Shown: positions 34,113 to 40,327 of the stretch, piece by piece
How positions within the stretch are numbered: the stretch's first letter is position 1
How the letters are laid out: every line of letters starts with the position of its first letter
NCBI GenBank assembly: GCA_900317855.1
Contig: ONIG01000025.1
Span: 1 to 40,327, forward strand
Direction: 5' to 3'
Length of the DNA: 40,327 bases
DNA from: an uncultured Eubacteriales bacterium
GTDB lineage: Bacteria; Bacillota; Clostridia; Oscillospirales; Oscillospiraceae
The notes under the pieces: model-generated
Database searches by the model: none
Seen by the model: only the letters and a program-made list of their open reading frames with translations
Told to the model about the DNA's origin: nothing
Position numbers and translations under genes: made by a program

Positions 34113-34141
34113 ATTATACCAAACGTTGACAAAATGTCAAC
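34113..34141 (-). promoter_or_regulatory. Consensus abrB promoter overlapped by a palindrome
   Basis: On minus, TTGACA (34135-34140), 16 bp and TATAAT (34113-34118) are both perfect consensus hexamers. The inverted repeat GTTGACA-AAA-TGTCAAC (34125-34141) covers the -35 box. The rest of the 400-nt gap to spmA is AT-rich; no further gene was recognised there and the spmA promoter was not resolved. Confidence 0.8.
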
Positions 34142-34439
34142 AAATTCGCGCGAACTTGTCCAACGAATTGCGTTTTTCTACCATTTGCATATTTTGGCTC
34201 GCGCCAGCATAATCTGTTTTGTGAATAATCACCGAAAATACAAAATTTTTTAAGCAAAACATTAACCAGAACGGAATCCGTACTTCGTCGTGCCGTATAT
34301 GAAGAAAATCCGCATATTTCAAGGGGGGGTCAGGGTATTTCTTCCGCGTGAAAGGCCGATAAGCAGCTGGGATACGCACGCATTTTTTCAACAAATGGCA
34401 TCTGGGGCAGCAAGCAAATGGGGAAAGGGTGAAATTTTC

Positions 34440-35018
34440 ATGGCATTGACCTGGGTCTGGGTAGGCATGGTGTGCATTGCGCTGATCTTCGGTGCGGCGA
34501 CCGGGCAGAGCGCAGCCGTCGGCGCGTCGGCAGCACAGGGCGTGCAGCAGGCGGTAACGTTCTGCCTGACGGTGGGCGGCATGATCTGCCTGTGGTCGGG
34601 CGTGATGGAGGTCATGCGGCGCAGCGGCATCGCGGCAGGTTTGTCGAAACTGCTGCAGCCGGTGCTGCGGCGGCTGTTTCCGCGCGCGTCGCGCGATGCG
34701 CAGACGCTCGACGCGCTGAGCATGAACGTGAGCGCGAACCTGCTCGGCCTCGGCAACGCGGCGACGCCGGCCGGTGTGCGCGCCGCGCAGGCGATGGCGC
34801 GCGAGATCCGGGGCGACGCCGCCAGCGACGAGCTGTGCCTGCTGGTGGTGCTCAACACGGCGTCGATCCAGCTGCTGCCGGTCACGATCGCCGCGGTGCG
34901 CGAGGCGGCGGGCGCGGCCGTGCCGTTTGACATTCTGCCGGCCGTGTGGGTGACCTCTCTGTGCTCGGTCACGGTGGGACTGCTGACCGGGAAAGGACTG
35001 GCGCGCATATGGCGATGA
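34440..35018 (+). CDS. spmA: Spore maturation protein A
   Basis: This 192-aa membrane protein has a nucleoside-recognition/gate-like domain. It shows LTVGGMICLWSGVMEVMRRS, LSMNVSANLLGLGNAATPAG and LNTASIQLLPVTIAAVR, typical of SpmA. In Bacillus, SpmA and SpmB are needed for normal spore core dehydration and heat resistance. The start at 34440 follows GGAAAGGG; an upstream extension to 34290 is not coding-like. It overlaps spmB by 10 nt. Confidence 0.93.
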   Translation: MALTWVWVGMVCIALIFGAATGQSAAVGASAAQGVQQAVTFCLTVGGMICLWSGVMEVMRRSGIAAGLSKLLQPVLRRLFPRASRDAQTLDALSMNVSANLLGLGNAATPAGVRAAQAMAREIRGDAASDELCLLVVLNTASIQLLPVTIAAVREAAGAAVPFDILPAVWVTSLCSVTVGLLTGKGLARIWR

Positions 35019-35539
35019 GCGATGTGCTGGCGCTGACCGTCCCGGCGCTGCTGGCCGGCGTGGGGCTCTACGGCGCACTGACGGGGACGGACGTCTTTTC
35101 CGCACTGACGGCCGGAGCGCTCGACGGACTGAAAACCGTCGTGCGCATCTTCCCCGCCCTGGTGGCGCTGCTGGCGGCCGTGAGCATGCTGCGCGCCTCC
35201 GGAGCACTCGACGCGCTCACGCGCCTGTGCGCGCCGGTGCTGGCGTGGCTCGGCATCCCGCCGGAGACGGCGATCCTCATGGTCGTGCGGCCGGTCAGCG
35301 GCAGCGGCGCGCTGGCCGCGGCGAGCGACATCATCGGCACCTACGGCCCCGATTCCCGCATTGGCCGCACCGCCGCCGTTATGCTCGGCTCGACCGAGAC
35401 AACGTTCTACGTGCTGGCCGTGTATTTCGGCGCCTGCGGTGTCCGGAGCAGCCGCTGGGCCATCCCCGCCGCCATCGCCGCCGACCTGACCGGCTTTCTC
35501 GTGGCCGCCGCGCTCGTGCGCTGGATCTGGGGTACATAG
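35009..35539 (+). CDS. spmB: Spore maturation protein B
   Basis: This 176-aa membrane partner of SpmA carries ALDGLKTVVRIFPALVALLA, MVVRPVSGSGALAAASDII, YGPDSRIGRTAAVMLGSTET and TFYVLAVYFG, diagnostic for SpmB. ATG 35009 overlaps the end of spmA, with GGAAAGGA about 12 nt upstream; ATG 35015 is an alternative. No clear terminator follows it. Confidence 0.93.
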   Translation: MAMSDVLALTVPALLAGVGLYGALTGTDVFSALTAGALDGLKTVVRIFPALVALLAAVSMLRASGALDALTRLCAPVLAWLGIPPETAILMVVRPVSGSGALAAASDIIGTYGPDSRIGRTAAVMLGSTETTFYVLAVYFGACGVRSSRWAIPAAIAADLTGFLVAAALVRWIWGT

Positions 35540-35626
35540 CGCCGCCGACAAATTGCACAAAAGCATCTATCCGGACTGATATTTTTTTGACAAAACGCCT
35601 ATTTTGTAAAAAATCGCACTTTTCGC

Positions 35627-35655
35627 TTTACAACGCCGCACGAATGTGTTATAAA
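35627..35655 (+). promoter_or_regulatory. Orphan plus-strand promoter
   Basis: TTTACA (35627-35632), a 17-bp spacer and TATAAA (35650-35655) make a good sigma-A promoter in the AT-rich gap after spmB. The next plus-strand gene is 2.5 kb away and argS lies on the other strand, so its product would be a non-coding or antisense RNA. Confidence 0.55.
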
Positions 35656-35661
35656 ATAATC

Positions 35662-35770
35662 ATATTAGTTAATAAATTAACTCAACGTTCTTCCGATTTC
35701 TTTCTTTTCTCTTCTTATTTTTGCTCTCTCGACAGCAGCGTGTCGCCACTCTCCGGCGGCACGCTGTTGC
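35662..35770 (+). ncRNA. Candidate small RNA downstream of spmB
   Basis: A transcript from the promoter at 35627-35655 would start near 35662. It would have a pyrimidine-rich stretch (about 35690-35730) and a 12-bp hairpin (35736-35747 with 35755-35766, loop ACTCTCC). No frame with a ribosome site is present. The hairpin lacks a good T-tract, so the 3' end is uncertain and the RNA could extend antisense to the argS terminator. Confidence 0.3.
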
Positions 35771-37551
35771 CGTTTCCGGACGAAGTCACAAAAATGCCCT
35801 CCCCCGAAAATGCCCTCCCCCGCGTGTGCGGTGGGAGGGCATTTGCATGTCTCAGAATTCCGATCACATTTTTTCCGGTGCGGTATGCCGAGACCGATCT
35901 CGAGCACGCGGCGCGTCGTGTCGGCCAGCTTCAGGCGGGCGTCGCGCACGGCAGGCTCCGCGTCCTTGATGCGGCAGACATTGTAGAACCGGTGGAAGCG
36001 TGCGGCCAGCTCCGTCACGTAGCGGTTGATGCGGCTGGGATCGTAATCGCGCGCGGCGAGGTGGATCTCCTCCGGGAGCATGGCGATCTGCTTGATGAGC
36101 TCGCGCTCCTGCGGCGTCGTGAGCAGGGCCGCGTCCACATCCGCCGCGGCAGGCACGGCGCAGCCGGCCTCCGCCATGGCGGCGAGCAGCGTACAGATGC
36201 GCGCGTGCGCGTACTGGACGTAGTAGACGGGGTTTTCGCTGTCCTGCCGGATGGCGAGGTCGAGGTCAAACTCCAGGTGCGAGTCCGGCTTGGCGTTGAA
36301 GAAAAAGCGGCAGGCGTCCACGCCGATCTCGTCCATGAGGTCAGCGAGCGACAGCGCCTTGCCCGTGCGCTTGGAGACCTTGACGATCTCATTGCCGCGC
36401 ATGAGGCGCACCATCTGCATGATGAGGAAGTCGAGCTTGCGGCCCTCGAGCCCCAGCGCGGGCGCGCGCATGGTCGCGGCAAAGCGGATGGCGTGGCCGT
36501 GGTGGTCGGCACCCCAGACATCGATGACGCGGTCAAAGCCGCGCTCGATGAATTTGTTGCGGTGGTAGGCAATGTCGACCGCGTAGTACGTATAAAACCC
36601 GTTCGAGCGGCGCAGGACCTCGTCCTTGTCGGCGCCGAGGTCGGTGTTGCGCAGCCAGAGTGCGCCGTCTTTTTCATACGTCAGGCCGGCGTCTACGAGC
36701 AGCTGCACGGTCTGGGCCACATAGCCGGAGCTGTGCAGGCTGCTCTCGAGGAACCACTGGTCAAAATGAATGCGGTAGCGTTCGAGGTCGCGCTGCATGC
36801 GCGCAATGTTATACGGCAGGCCGAAGGCCACGAACGCCGCGCAGCGCTCGGCGCTCGGCATGGTGAGGTACTTGTCGCCGTCGCGCTCGTAGATGAGCCG
36901 GGCCAGCTCCTTGATGTCATCGCCGTGGTAGCCGTTGTCCGGAAACGCGACGGCGTCCTCCCCCTGGATGAGCTGGAGGTAGCGCGCCTCGATGGACTTG
37001 CCGAACAGGTCGACCTGATTGCCGGCGTCGTTAACGTAGAACTCACGCCAGACGTTGTAGCCCGCGCGGTCGAGCACGGACGCGAGTGCGTCGCCCAGCA
37101 CGCCGCCGCGCGCGTTGCCGATCGTCATGGGCCCGGTCGGGTTGGCGGACACGAACTCCACCATGACCTTCTCGCCGTGGCCGTCGTCCACGCGGCCATA
37201 GTCCGCGCCGGCGTCATCCACCGCGGTCAGCACGTCCTGATACCACTTGTCGGACAGGCGGAAGTTCAGAAAGCCCGGTCCGGCCGCTTCGACGGAGGCA
37301 AACCACGTGCCGTTCAGGTCCATGTGCGCGATGAGCGCCTCGGCGATCTTGCGCGGGGCCATGTGCATGGTCTTGGCCGACGCCATGGCGTGGTTGGCGG
37401 CAAAGTCGCCGTTGGCGGTGTCCTTCGGCTGCTCGACGGAGCCGCGCACGTCCGCGCCCTCGGGCAGATCGCCCGCCGCAGCGGCGCGCAGATATGCTTC
37501 CCGGATGCACGCATCCACGGCGGCGCGTGCCTGTTCGATTCGATTGGCCAT
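35677..37551 (-). CDS. argS: Arginyl-tRNA synthetase with a frameshift before the natural stop
   Basis: This enzyme charges tRNA-Arg and is essential. The HIGH-type motif occurs in ANPTGPMTIGNARGGVLGDA and the KMSKS-type region in IVKVSKRTGKALSLADL. The DALR anticodon-binding domain ends with FHRFYNVCRIKD and LADTTRRVLEIGLG. The literal frame then reads 66 residues too many (624 aa). Adding one base near 35884-35885 gives the canonical ending TAPEKM and a stop at 35864-35866, for a normal 562 aa. A one-base deletion, more likely a sequence error than biology in an essential gene, is inferred; the natural end is then 35864. The ATG follows GAGGG, 26 nt after the DUF1934 stop. Confidence 0.92.
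   Translation of the reverse strand: MANRIEQARAAVDACIREAYLRAAAAGDLPEGADVRGSVEQPKDTANGDFAANHAMASAKTMHMAPRKIAEALIAHMDLNGTWFASVEAAGPGFLNFRLSDKWYQDVLTAVDDAGADYGRVDDGHGEKVMVEFVSANPTGPMTIGNARGGVLGDALASVLDRAGYNVWREFYVNDAGNQVDLFGKSIEARYLQLIQGEDAVAFPDNGYHGDDIKELARLIYERDGDKYLTMPSAERCAAFVAFGLPYNIARMQRDLERYRIHFDQWFLESSLHSSGYVAQTVQLLVDAGLTYEKDGALWLRNTDLGADKDEVLRRSNGFYTYYAVDIAYHRNKFIERGFDRVIDVWGADHHGHAIRFAATMRAPALGLEGRKLDFLIMQMVRLMRGNEIVKVSKRTGKALSLADLMDEIGVDACRFFFNAKPDSHLEFDLDLAIRQDSENPVYYVQYAHARICTLLAAMAEAGCAVPAAADVDAALLTTPQERELIKQIAMLPEEIHLAARDYDPSRINRYVTELAARFHRFYNVCRIKDAEPAVRDARLKLADTTRRVLEIGLGIPHRKKCDRNSETCKCPPTAHAGEGIFGGGHFCDFVRKRQQRAAGEWRHAAVERAKIRREKKEIGRTLS
35791..35844 (-). terminator. argS terminator with a duplicated arm
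   Basis: The 16-mer AAAATGCCCTCCCCCG occurs twice in exact tandem (35791-35806, 35807-35822). The arm GGGAGGGCATTT (35833-35844) can pair with either copy, giving two alternative hairpins on minus, each followed by T-rich sequence (CATTTTCG or CATTTTTGTG). It lies just beyond the natural argS stop, supporting that stop at 35864. Confidence 0.75.
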
Positions 37552-37577
37552 AATCAGTTACCCTCTATTCTATAATC

Positions 37578-38000
37578 TTATTGTTCCCGGACGGTGATCT
37601 TCAGCTGGTTGCGGTTGGCGCAGGCGTGGTCAAAATCCACGACGTACAGCAGATCCAGCACCCCGCCGTGCTCGCCCAGTGTGGAGCGGTAGCGCTGCGT
37701 CTCCAGTCCGACCGTGCTGGTGCCGTACGGCGTCTGGTACAAAAATGTGTTGCGCGCGCCGGGGGCAAAGACCATCCGGCTCGTGACGGTGCCGGTGCGC
37801 TTGAGCACGGCGCTCGACGGCGTGAAGGTGATGGTCGTGAGCGTGCCGGCCATGCCGGTCAGCTCGCTCTCGGGATAGGTGAGCACCCCGCAGCCGTCGA
37901 CGCAGGTATACTCCCCGTCGGTCGAAAACTGCACCAGCTCGTCCGGCTCCTGCTCGAAAACATCGGCCTGGGAGCCCTCGATCGTGATGACAACCTGCAT
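37578..38000 (-). CDS. DUF1934 family beta-barrel protein, YwiB-like
   Basis: This 140-aa protein is of the DUF1934 family, predicted to be a small beta-barrel. It contains DELVQFSTDGEYTCVDGCGV, LTYPESELTGMAGTLTTITF and VVDFDHACANRNQLKITVRE. The start at 38000 follows AAAGGAGG; the longer frame to 38018 contains the ribosome site itself. It lies directly upstream of argS, as ywiB does in Bacillus, and shares its promoter. The biochemical role is unknown. Confidence 0.87.
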   Translation of the reverse strand: MQVVITIEGSQADVFEQEPDELVQFSTDGEYTCVDGCGVLTYPESELTGMAGTLTTITFTPSSAVLKRTGTVTSRMVFAPGARNTFLYQTPYGTSTVGLETQRYRSTLGEHGGVLDLLYVVDFDHACANRNQLKITVREQ

Positions 38001-38035
38001 ACGCTGCCTCCTTTGCATAACAGTGCGATTCTATT

Positions 38036-38064
38036 ATCATATACTGTTTTGCCCAACTTCGCAA
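38036..38064 (-). promoter_or_regulatory. Promoter of the DUF1934-argS operon
   Basis: On minus, TTGCGA (38059-38064), a 17-bp spacer and TATGAT (38036-38041) sit about 36 bp before the start codon. Confidence 0.7.
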
Positions 38065-38077
38065 CAGAAAAATGGTG

Positions 38078-38106
38078 TAGAATTTCCCGCCGCCGTTTGC
38101 TATAAT
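38078..38106 (+). promoter_or_regulatory. Promoter of the 38192 gene and ogt
   Basis: A consensus TATAAT (38101-38106) is preceded 17 bp upstream by a weak TAGAAT (38078-38083). It is back-to-back with the argS operon promoter, 14 bp away. Confidence 0.6.
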
Positions 38107-38191
38107 GGTAGCATAAGCGCATCCGCCGCCGACCGCTGCGGATGCCAGCCATTTTTCGGGGGCGCAGGCTCCCGTCGGGAGGGATGACCGG

Positions 38192-38599
38192 ATGAACATA
38201 GAACTCACCGACAAGGAGTTCCGGCGGCTGCTGGATCTCGTCTACATCGGCAACTGGATCCTCAACTCCACGCGCGAGAAAGACCGGTTTGAGGATTACG
38301 ATATTTTGCAGGAAAAGCTCTTTGCGCAGTGCACCAAAAATGGCATGAACGCGCTCATTTCACGCTGGCAGGGGCACATTTTCCCCTCGCCCGCTTACGA
38401 AAACGGCGGCATTCACGAGGCCATCGCCGACTATGAGGACGCCGTATTTTTCGACATTCTGGCCGAGGAGCTGGCACGGCGCGACCTCGGCTGTCTCGAC
38501 AGCGAGCCGGCCGATTATACGGAACTCAACGCCCGCATGGATGAATACATGGACGAATTTGAAAAGTCCGGCGTGGAAAATCTGGTGCTGGAGGCATGA
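38192..38599 (+). CDS. Conserved-looking hypothetical protein, acidic, 135 aa
   Basis: This acidic, probably soluble and mainly helical protein begins MNIELTDKEFRRLLDLVYIG and NWILNSTREKDRF. It has tryptophan and tyrosine-rich spots (SRWQGHIFPSPAYENGG) and ends MDEYMDEFEKSGVENLVLEA. No catalytic motif or known domain was recognised. ATG 38192 follows GGGAGGGATGACC. Its stop overlaps the ogt start (ATGA), so it is coupled to a DNA-repair gene; whether it has a repair role is unknown. Confidence 0.8.
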   Translation: MNIELTDKEFRRLLDLVYIGNWILNSTREKDRFEDYDILQEKLFAQCTKNGMNALISRWQGHIFPSPAYENGGIHEAIADYEDAVFFDILAEELARRDLGCLDSEPADYTELNARMDEYMDEFEKSGVENLVLEA

Positions 38600-39051
38600 G
38601 CACACGCACCATCGAAACGCCCATCGGCCACCTGACGCTCCAGGCGGACGAAACCGCCGTCACGGCCATCCGCTTCGGCGCGGGCGTCGCGCAGGACGCC
38701 TCGCCCCTGCTCGACGCGGCCGAGGCGCAGCTGCGGGAATACTTCGCGGGCACGCGGCGGACATTTGACCTGCCGCTCGCCCCGCGCGGCACCGCGTTTC
38801 AGCAGCGGGTCTGGGCGGCGCTGCGCGCCATCCCTTACGGTGAGACGCGCACGTATGGCGAGCTCGCCGCCGCCATCGGCAGCCCGAACGCCAGCCGTGC
38901 AGTCGGCATGGCCAACCACCATAACCCGATCCCGATCGTCATCCCCTGCCACCGCGTCATCGGCGCGAACGGCACGCTCACCGGCTATGCCGGCGGGCTG
39001 GAGGTCAAGCGGAAGCTGCTGGCGCTCGAGGGAATCAACATTTTAAAATAA
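38596..39051 (+). CDS. ogt: Methylated-DNA--protein-cysteine methyltransferase
   Basis: This 151-aa suicide repair protein removes alkyl groups from O6-alkylguanine. The active-site PCHRV motif (residues about 118-122) lies within IPIVIPCHRVIGANGTLTGY. The helix-turn-helix region GTAFQQRVWAALRAIPYGET precedes it, and GLEVKRKLLALEG ends it. The start overlaps the preceding gene by 4 nt. Confidence 0.95.
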   Translation: MSTRTIETPIGHLTLQADETAVTAIRFGAGVAQDASPLLDAAEAQLREYFAGTRRTFDLPLAPRGTAFQQRVWAALRAIPYGETRTYGELAAAIGSPNASRAVGMANHHNPIPIVIPCHRVIGANGTLTGYAGGLEVKRKLLALEGINILK

Positions 39052-39102
39052 AGTACCCGCGGCGGGCAGCAGAACCAATGCGGAGGGACAGAGGCACGAT
39101 AG

Positions 39103-39219
39103 ATCGTGACGAAGAACACGCCGGGCGCCACAGTCGCGGTCGGCGATCCGGCGCAGATCATCCGGTATCCCGACACCAGCCGCTTCGCCGATAAAATGCA
39201 AAAGGCTATTTTCAAATTG
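39103..39219 (+). pseudogene. C-terminal remnant of a hexapeptide-repeat acyltransferase
   Basis: Directly after a TAG (39100-39102) the frame reads IVTK-N-TPGATVAVGDPAQIIR and RYPDTSRFADKMQKAIFKL. This closely resembles the last coil and C-terminal tail of left-handed beta-helix acetyltransferases (typical endings VxTKDxPPGxxVxGNPAxxIR). No upstream repeats or start codon remain; the preceding 50 bases contain stops in this frame. The frame happens to stay open into spoVAC. It is read as a decayed gene fragment, by motif recognition only. Confidence 0.55.
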
Positions 39220-39221
39220 AC

Positions 39222-39263
39222 AACAAGCGTCTCCGCGCATTGCGCGCGGGGGCGCTTGTTTTT
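39222..39263 (+). terminator. Strong terminator after ogt
   Basis: A 17-bp stem with two G-U pairs (39222-39238 with 39244-39260, loop ATTGC) begins AACAAGCG and closes with CGCTTGTT followed by TTT. It lies 171 nt after the ogt stop, beyond the acyltransferase remnant. Confidence 0.85.
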
Positions 39264-39292
39264 GCATAGTTTTGCGCGCGCGCGGCCATACT
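39264..39292 (+). promoter_or_regulatory. Candidate sigma-G-like promoter of spoVAC
   Basis: GCATA (39264-39268), exactly 18 bp and CATACT (39287-39292) resemble the forespore sigma-G pattern (GNATR, about 18 bp, CATNNTA) with one mismatch. It starts right after the ogt terminator. The predicted +1 would fall near the ribosome site at 39299, giving an unusually short leader, so this is tentative. Confidence 0.4.
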
Positions 39293-39312
39293 GTGCGCAG
39301 GAGATGAGGACA

Positions 39313-39756
39313 ATGCGCATGAGCAACGAAGAATATGCGGCGTTTGTCGATTCGCTCTCGCCGCGCTCGCCCATCTGGGGTGACCTGCTGCGCGCGGGGC
39401 TGGTCGGCGGCGCGATCTGCGTGGTCGGCCAGGCGCTGGTGAATCTGTATGAACACTGGGGCGCCTCGGCGACCGCGGCGGCGACGTGGTGCTCGATCAC
39501 GCTGGTGTTTCTCGGTGCGCTGCTGACGGGGCTGGGCGTTTACGACGATCTGGCGCGGTTCGCCGGAGCGGGGTCGCTGGTGCCGATCACGGGGTTTGCA
39601 AACTCCGTCGTGTCCCCGGCGCTGGAATTCAAGACCGAGGGCTTCGTCACGGGCACGGCGGTCAAGATCTTCACGATTGCAGGCCCGGTGATCGTCTACG
39701 GCATCAGCGCGAGCGTGATCTACGGATTGATCCTGGCCGTCTTTGGGCTGGCCTGA
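39313..39756 (+). CDS. Lone SpoVAC-like spore membrane protein
   Basis: This 147-aa membrane protein resembles SpoVAC, the mechanosensitive channel subunit of the dipicolinic-acid SpoVA system. Family features are AGLVGGAICVVGQALVNLYE, LTGLGVYDDLARFAGAG, VPITGFANSVVSPALEFKTE and IAGPVIVYGISASVIYGL. There are about four helices. ATG 39313 follows AGGAG by 9 nt; ATG 39319 is an alternative. Normally spoVAC lies with spoVAD and spoVAE. Here it is alone, followed 16 nt later by a 55-codon gene. It may be a secondary copy with a separate role (inference). Confidence 0.85.
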   Translation: MRMSNEEYAAFVDSLSPRSPIWGDLLRAGLVGGAICVVGQALVNLYEHWGASATAAATWCSITLVFLGALLTGLGVYDDLARFAGAGSLVPITGFANSVVSPALEFKTEGFVTGTAVKIFTIAGPVIVYGISASVIYGLILAVFGLA

Positions 39757-39772
39757 CAAGGAGGAACGCAAG

Positions 39773-39940
39773 ATGAAAAAAGATAAACGCGGCGGACGCA
39801 AGCCCGCGCCGGTGCCGACCGGGCACGACCAACGCGCTTCAGCGCGCGACCACAGCGTCCCGCACGGCAACCGGAAGAACGACGCCATCCCGACGAGCAA
39901 GGCACACGCGCCGGACGGCATCTCCGGCTACTGGGGATAA
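39773..39940 (+). CDS. Small basic protein downstream of spoVAC, unknown
   Basis: This 55-aa, highly hydrophilic protein is rich in Lys, Arg, His and Pro: MKKDKRGGRKPAPVPTGHDQ at the start and PDGISGYWG at the end. It lacks hydrophobic segments and is likely disordered apart from the C-terminal aromatic tip. AAGGAGG lies 8 nt before the ATG, one of the strongest ribosome sites in the window, so the short frame is probably real. Its place 16 nt after spoVAC suggests a forespore protein, but it is not a recognised SASP type. Confidence 0.65.
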   Translation: MKKDKRGGRKPAPVPTGHDQRASARDHSVPHGNRKNDAIPTSKAHAPDGISGYWG

Positions 39941-39969
39941 GGCAGCAGCCGGAAATGGGATTGTTTGTT

Positions 39970-40022
39970 TTTTGTCTATGCTCCGCATAGACAAAAGCGG
40001 CCGCTGATCGCTCAGCGGCCGC
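39970..40022. terminator. Tandem hairpins between converging units
   Basis: TTTTGTCTATGC/GCATAGACAAAA (39970-39996) is followed directly by GCGGCCGCTGA/TCAGCGGCCGC (39997-40022, loop TCGC). On minus the second stem is followed by TTTTGTC and suits the 40036 gene. The A-T-closed first stem suits the plus strand poorly. Confidence 0.7.
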
Positions 40023-40035
40023 TTGCGGGATTTCC

Positions 40036-40191
40036 TTAGAACTCGGTCGTAACCGGTTTGCGGGTATGGAACTCATGGAGGACATTGTACAGCCAGCCAA
40101 CGAGCTTCATATCCAGATTGAACTGGTACACGGTGAACAGAGCGCCGGAGGTAGCCAGCAGGATGGTGAGAAGCTTCTTCAACAGTTTCAT
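40036..40191 (-). CDS. Small membrane-associated protein downstream of the activase, unknown
   Basis: This 51-aa protein has a cationic start (MKLLKKLLTILLATSGALFT) and one hydrophobic helix (about residues 7-20), then a tail LVGWLYNVLHEFHTRKPVTT ending EF. ATG 40191 follows AAGGAGACGAT, and the activase stop lies 12 nt upstream, so they form an operon. The function is unknown. Codon use matches the activase end, suggesting it is expressed with it. Confidence 0.7.
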   Translation of the reverse strand: MKLLKKLLTILLATSGALFTVYQFNLDMKLVGWLYNVLHEFHTRKPVTTEF

Positions 40192-40203
40192 GTAATCGTC
40201 TCC

Positions 40204-40327
40204 TTACTTCTTGGCGAGACCCTTCTGACGAGCGTACTCGGCAGCGCCCAGAGCGCCCATCAGCTGCGGGTCGGTCTTCAGCTCAACGACTTTGAACTTC
40301 AGCACGTGCTCGATGGCCTGCTTCAGG
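40204..40327 (-). CDS. C-terminal end of a probable 2-hydroxyacyl-CoA dehydratase activase
   Basis: The last 40 residues read VLKFKVVELKTDPQLMGALG followed by AAEYARQKGLAKK. PxxMGALGAAxxA is typical of the C-terminus of BadF/HgdC-type ATPases, which reductively activate hydroxyacyl-CoA dehydratases with a [4Fe-4S] cluster. The catalytic part lies outside the window, so the assignment rests on this tail only. It heads the minus-strand pair with the 51-aa gene. Confidence 0.6.
   Translation of the reverse strand, partial: LKQAIEHVLKFKVVELKTDPQLMGALGAAEYARQKGLAKK

Noticed and set aside
34240..34439. A riboswitch in the spmA leader
   Set aside because: The G-run and GAAAGGCC segments did not assemble into any riboswitch consensus I know, and no terminator lies before spmA.

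Overview
The window looks like a chromosomal segment of a GC-rich, anaerobic, spore-forming Gram-positive bacterium of the class Clostridia, most likely an Oscillospiraceae-type gut organism. That taxonomy is inference. It rests on sporulation genes (spoIID, spmA/spmB, a lone spoVAC), pyruvate:ferredoxin oxidoreductase and a 2x[4Fe-4S] ferredoxin, the end of an apparent 2-hydroxyacyl-CoA dehydratase activase, an S-layer-homology surface protein, ECF-type vitamin uptake, and Bacillus/Clostridium-like gene orders (rpsF-ssb-rpsR; asp23-fakA; trmN6-rsmI next to abrB; the DUF1934 gene next to argS). No rRNA, tRNA, CRISPR array, transposase or phage gene was seen.

Layout. 1-4.5 kb (minus): a BceRS-BceAB-type antimicrobial-peptide sensing and detoxification module (response regulator, histidine kinase, ABC ATPase, permease). 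The permease is broken by a frameshift and runs off the window. 4.5-5.2 kb: a YugP-type zinc metallopeptidase. 5.4-9.0 kb (plus): a complete ECF transporter (two ATPases, EcfT, an S component) overlapping a SAM methyltransferase. 9.0-9.3 kb: a hairpin-dense intergenic element. 9.3-13.9 kb (minus): a 1,429-residue secreted protein with GLUG/beta-helix, Ig-like, DUF4430 and three SLH domains, behind a cobalamin riboswitch and its terminator. 14.0-15.5 kb: a small membrane protein and a divergent LysR regulator.

15.5-17.6 kb (minus): rpsF-ssb-rpsR and an MscS channel. 17.7-21.3 kb (minus): pyruvate:ferredoxin oxidoreductase, divergent from asp23-fakA (21.6-23.7 kb). 23.8-27.6 kb (minus): an M20 peptidase translationally coupled to two membrane proteins (one DUF5058), a probable transporter-peptidase unit, then an eight-helix membrane protein. 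27.7-28.7 kb: spoIID. 28.7-31.7 kb (minus): clpC and a hotdog thioesterase. 31.9-33.8 kb (plus): ferredoxin, trmN6 and rsmI, facing abrB (minus).

34.4-35.5 kb: spmA-spmB. 35.5-35.9 kb: a non-coding stretch with an orphan plus-strand promoter. 35.7-38.0 kb (minus): argS, frameshifted just before its stop, and a DUF1934 gene. 38.2-39.1 kb: an unknown gene and ogt. 39.1-40.3 kb: a remnant of a hexapeptide acyltransferase, spoVAC, a 55-codon gene, and a minus-strand pair (a 51-codon gene and the activase end). The two frameshifts, in bceB and the essential argS, raise the possibility of small sequencing indels.
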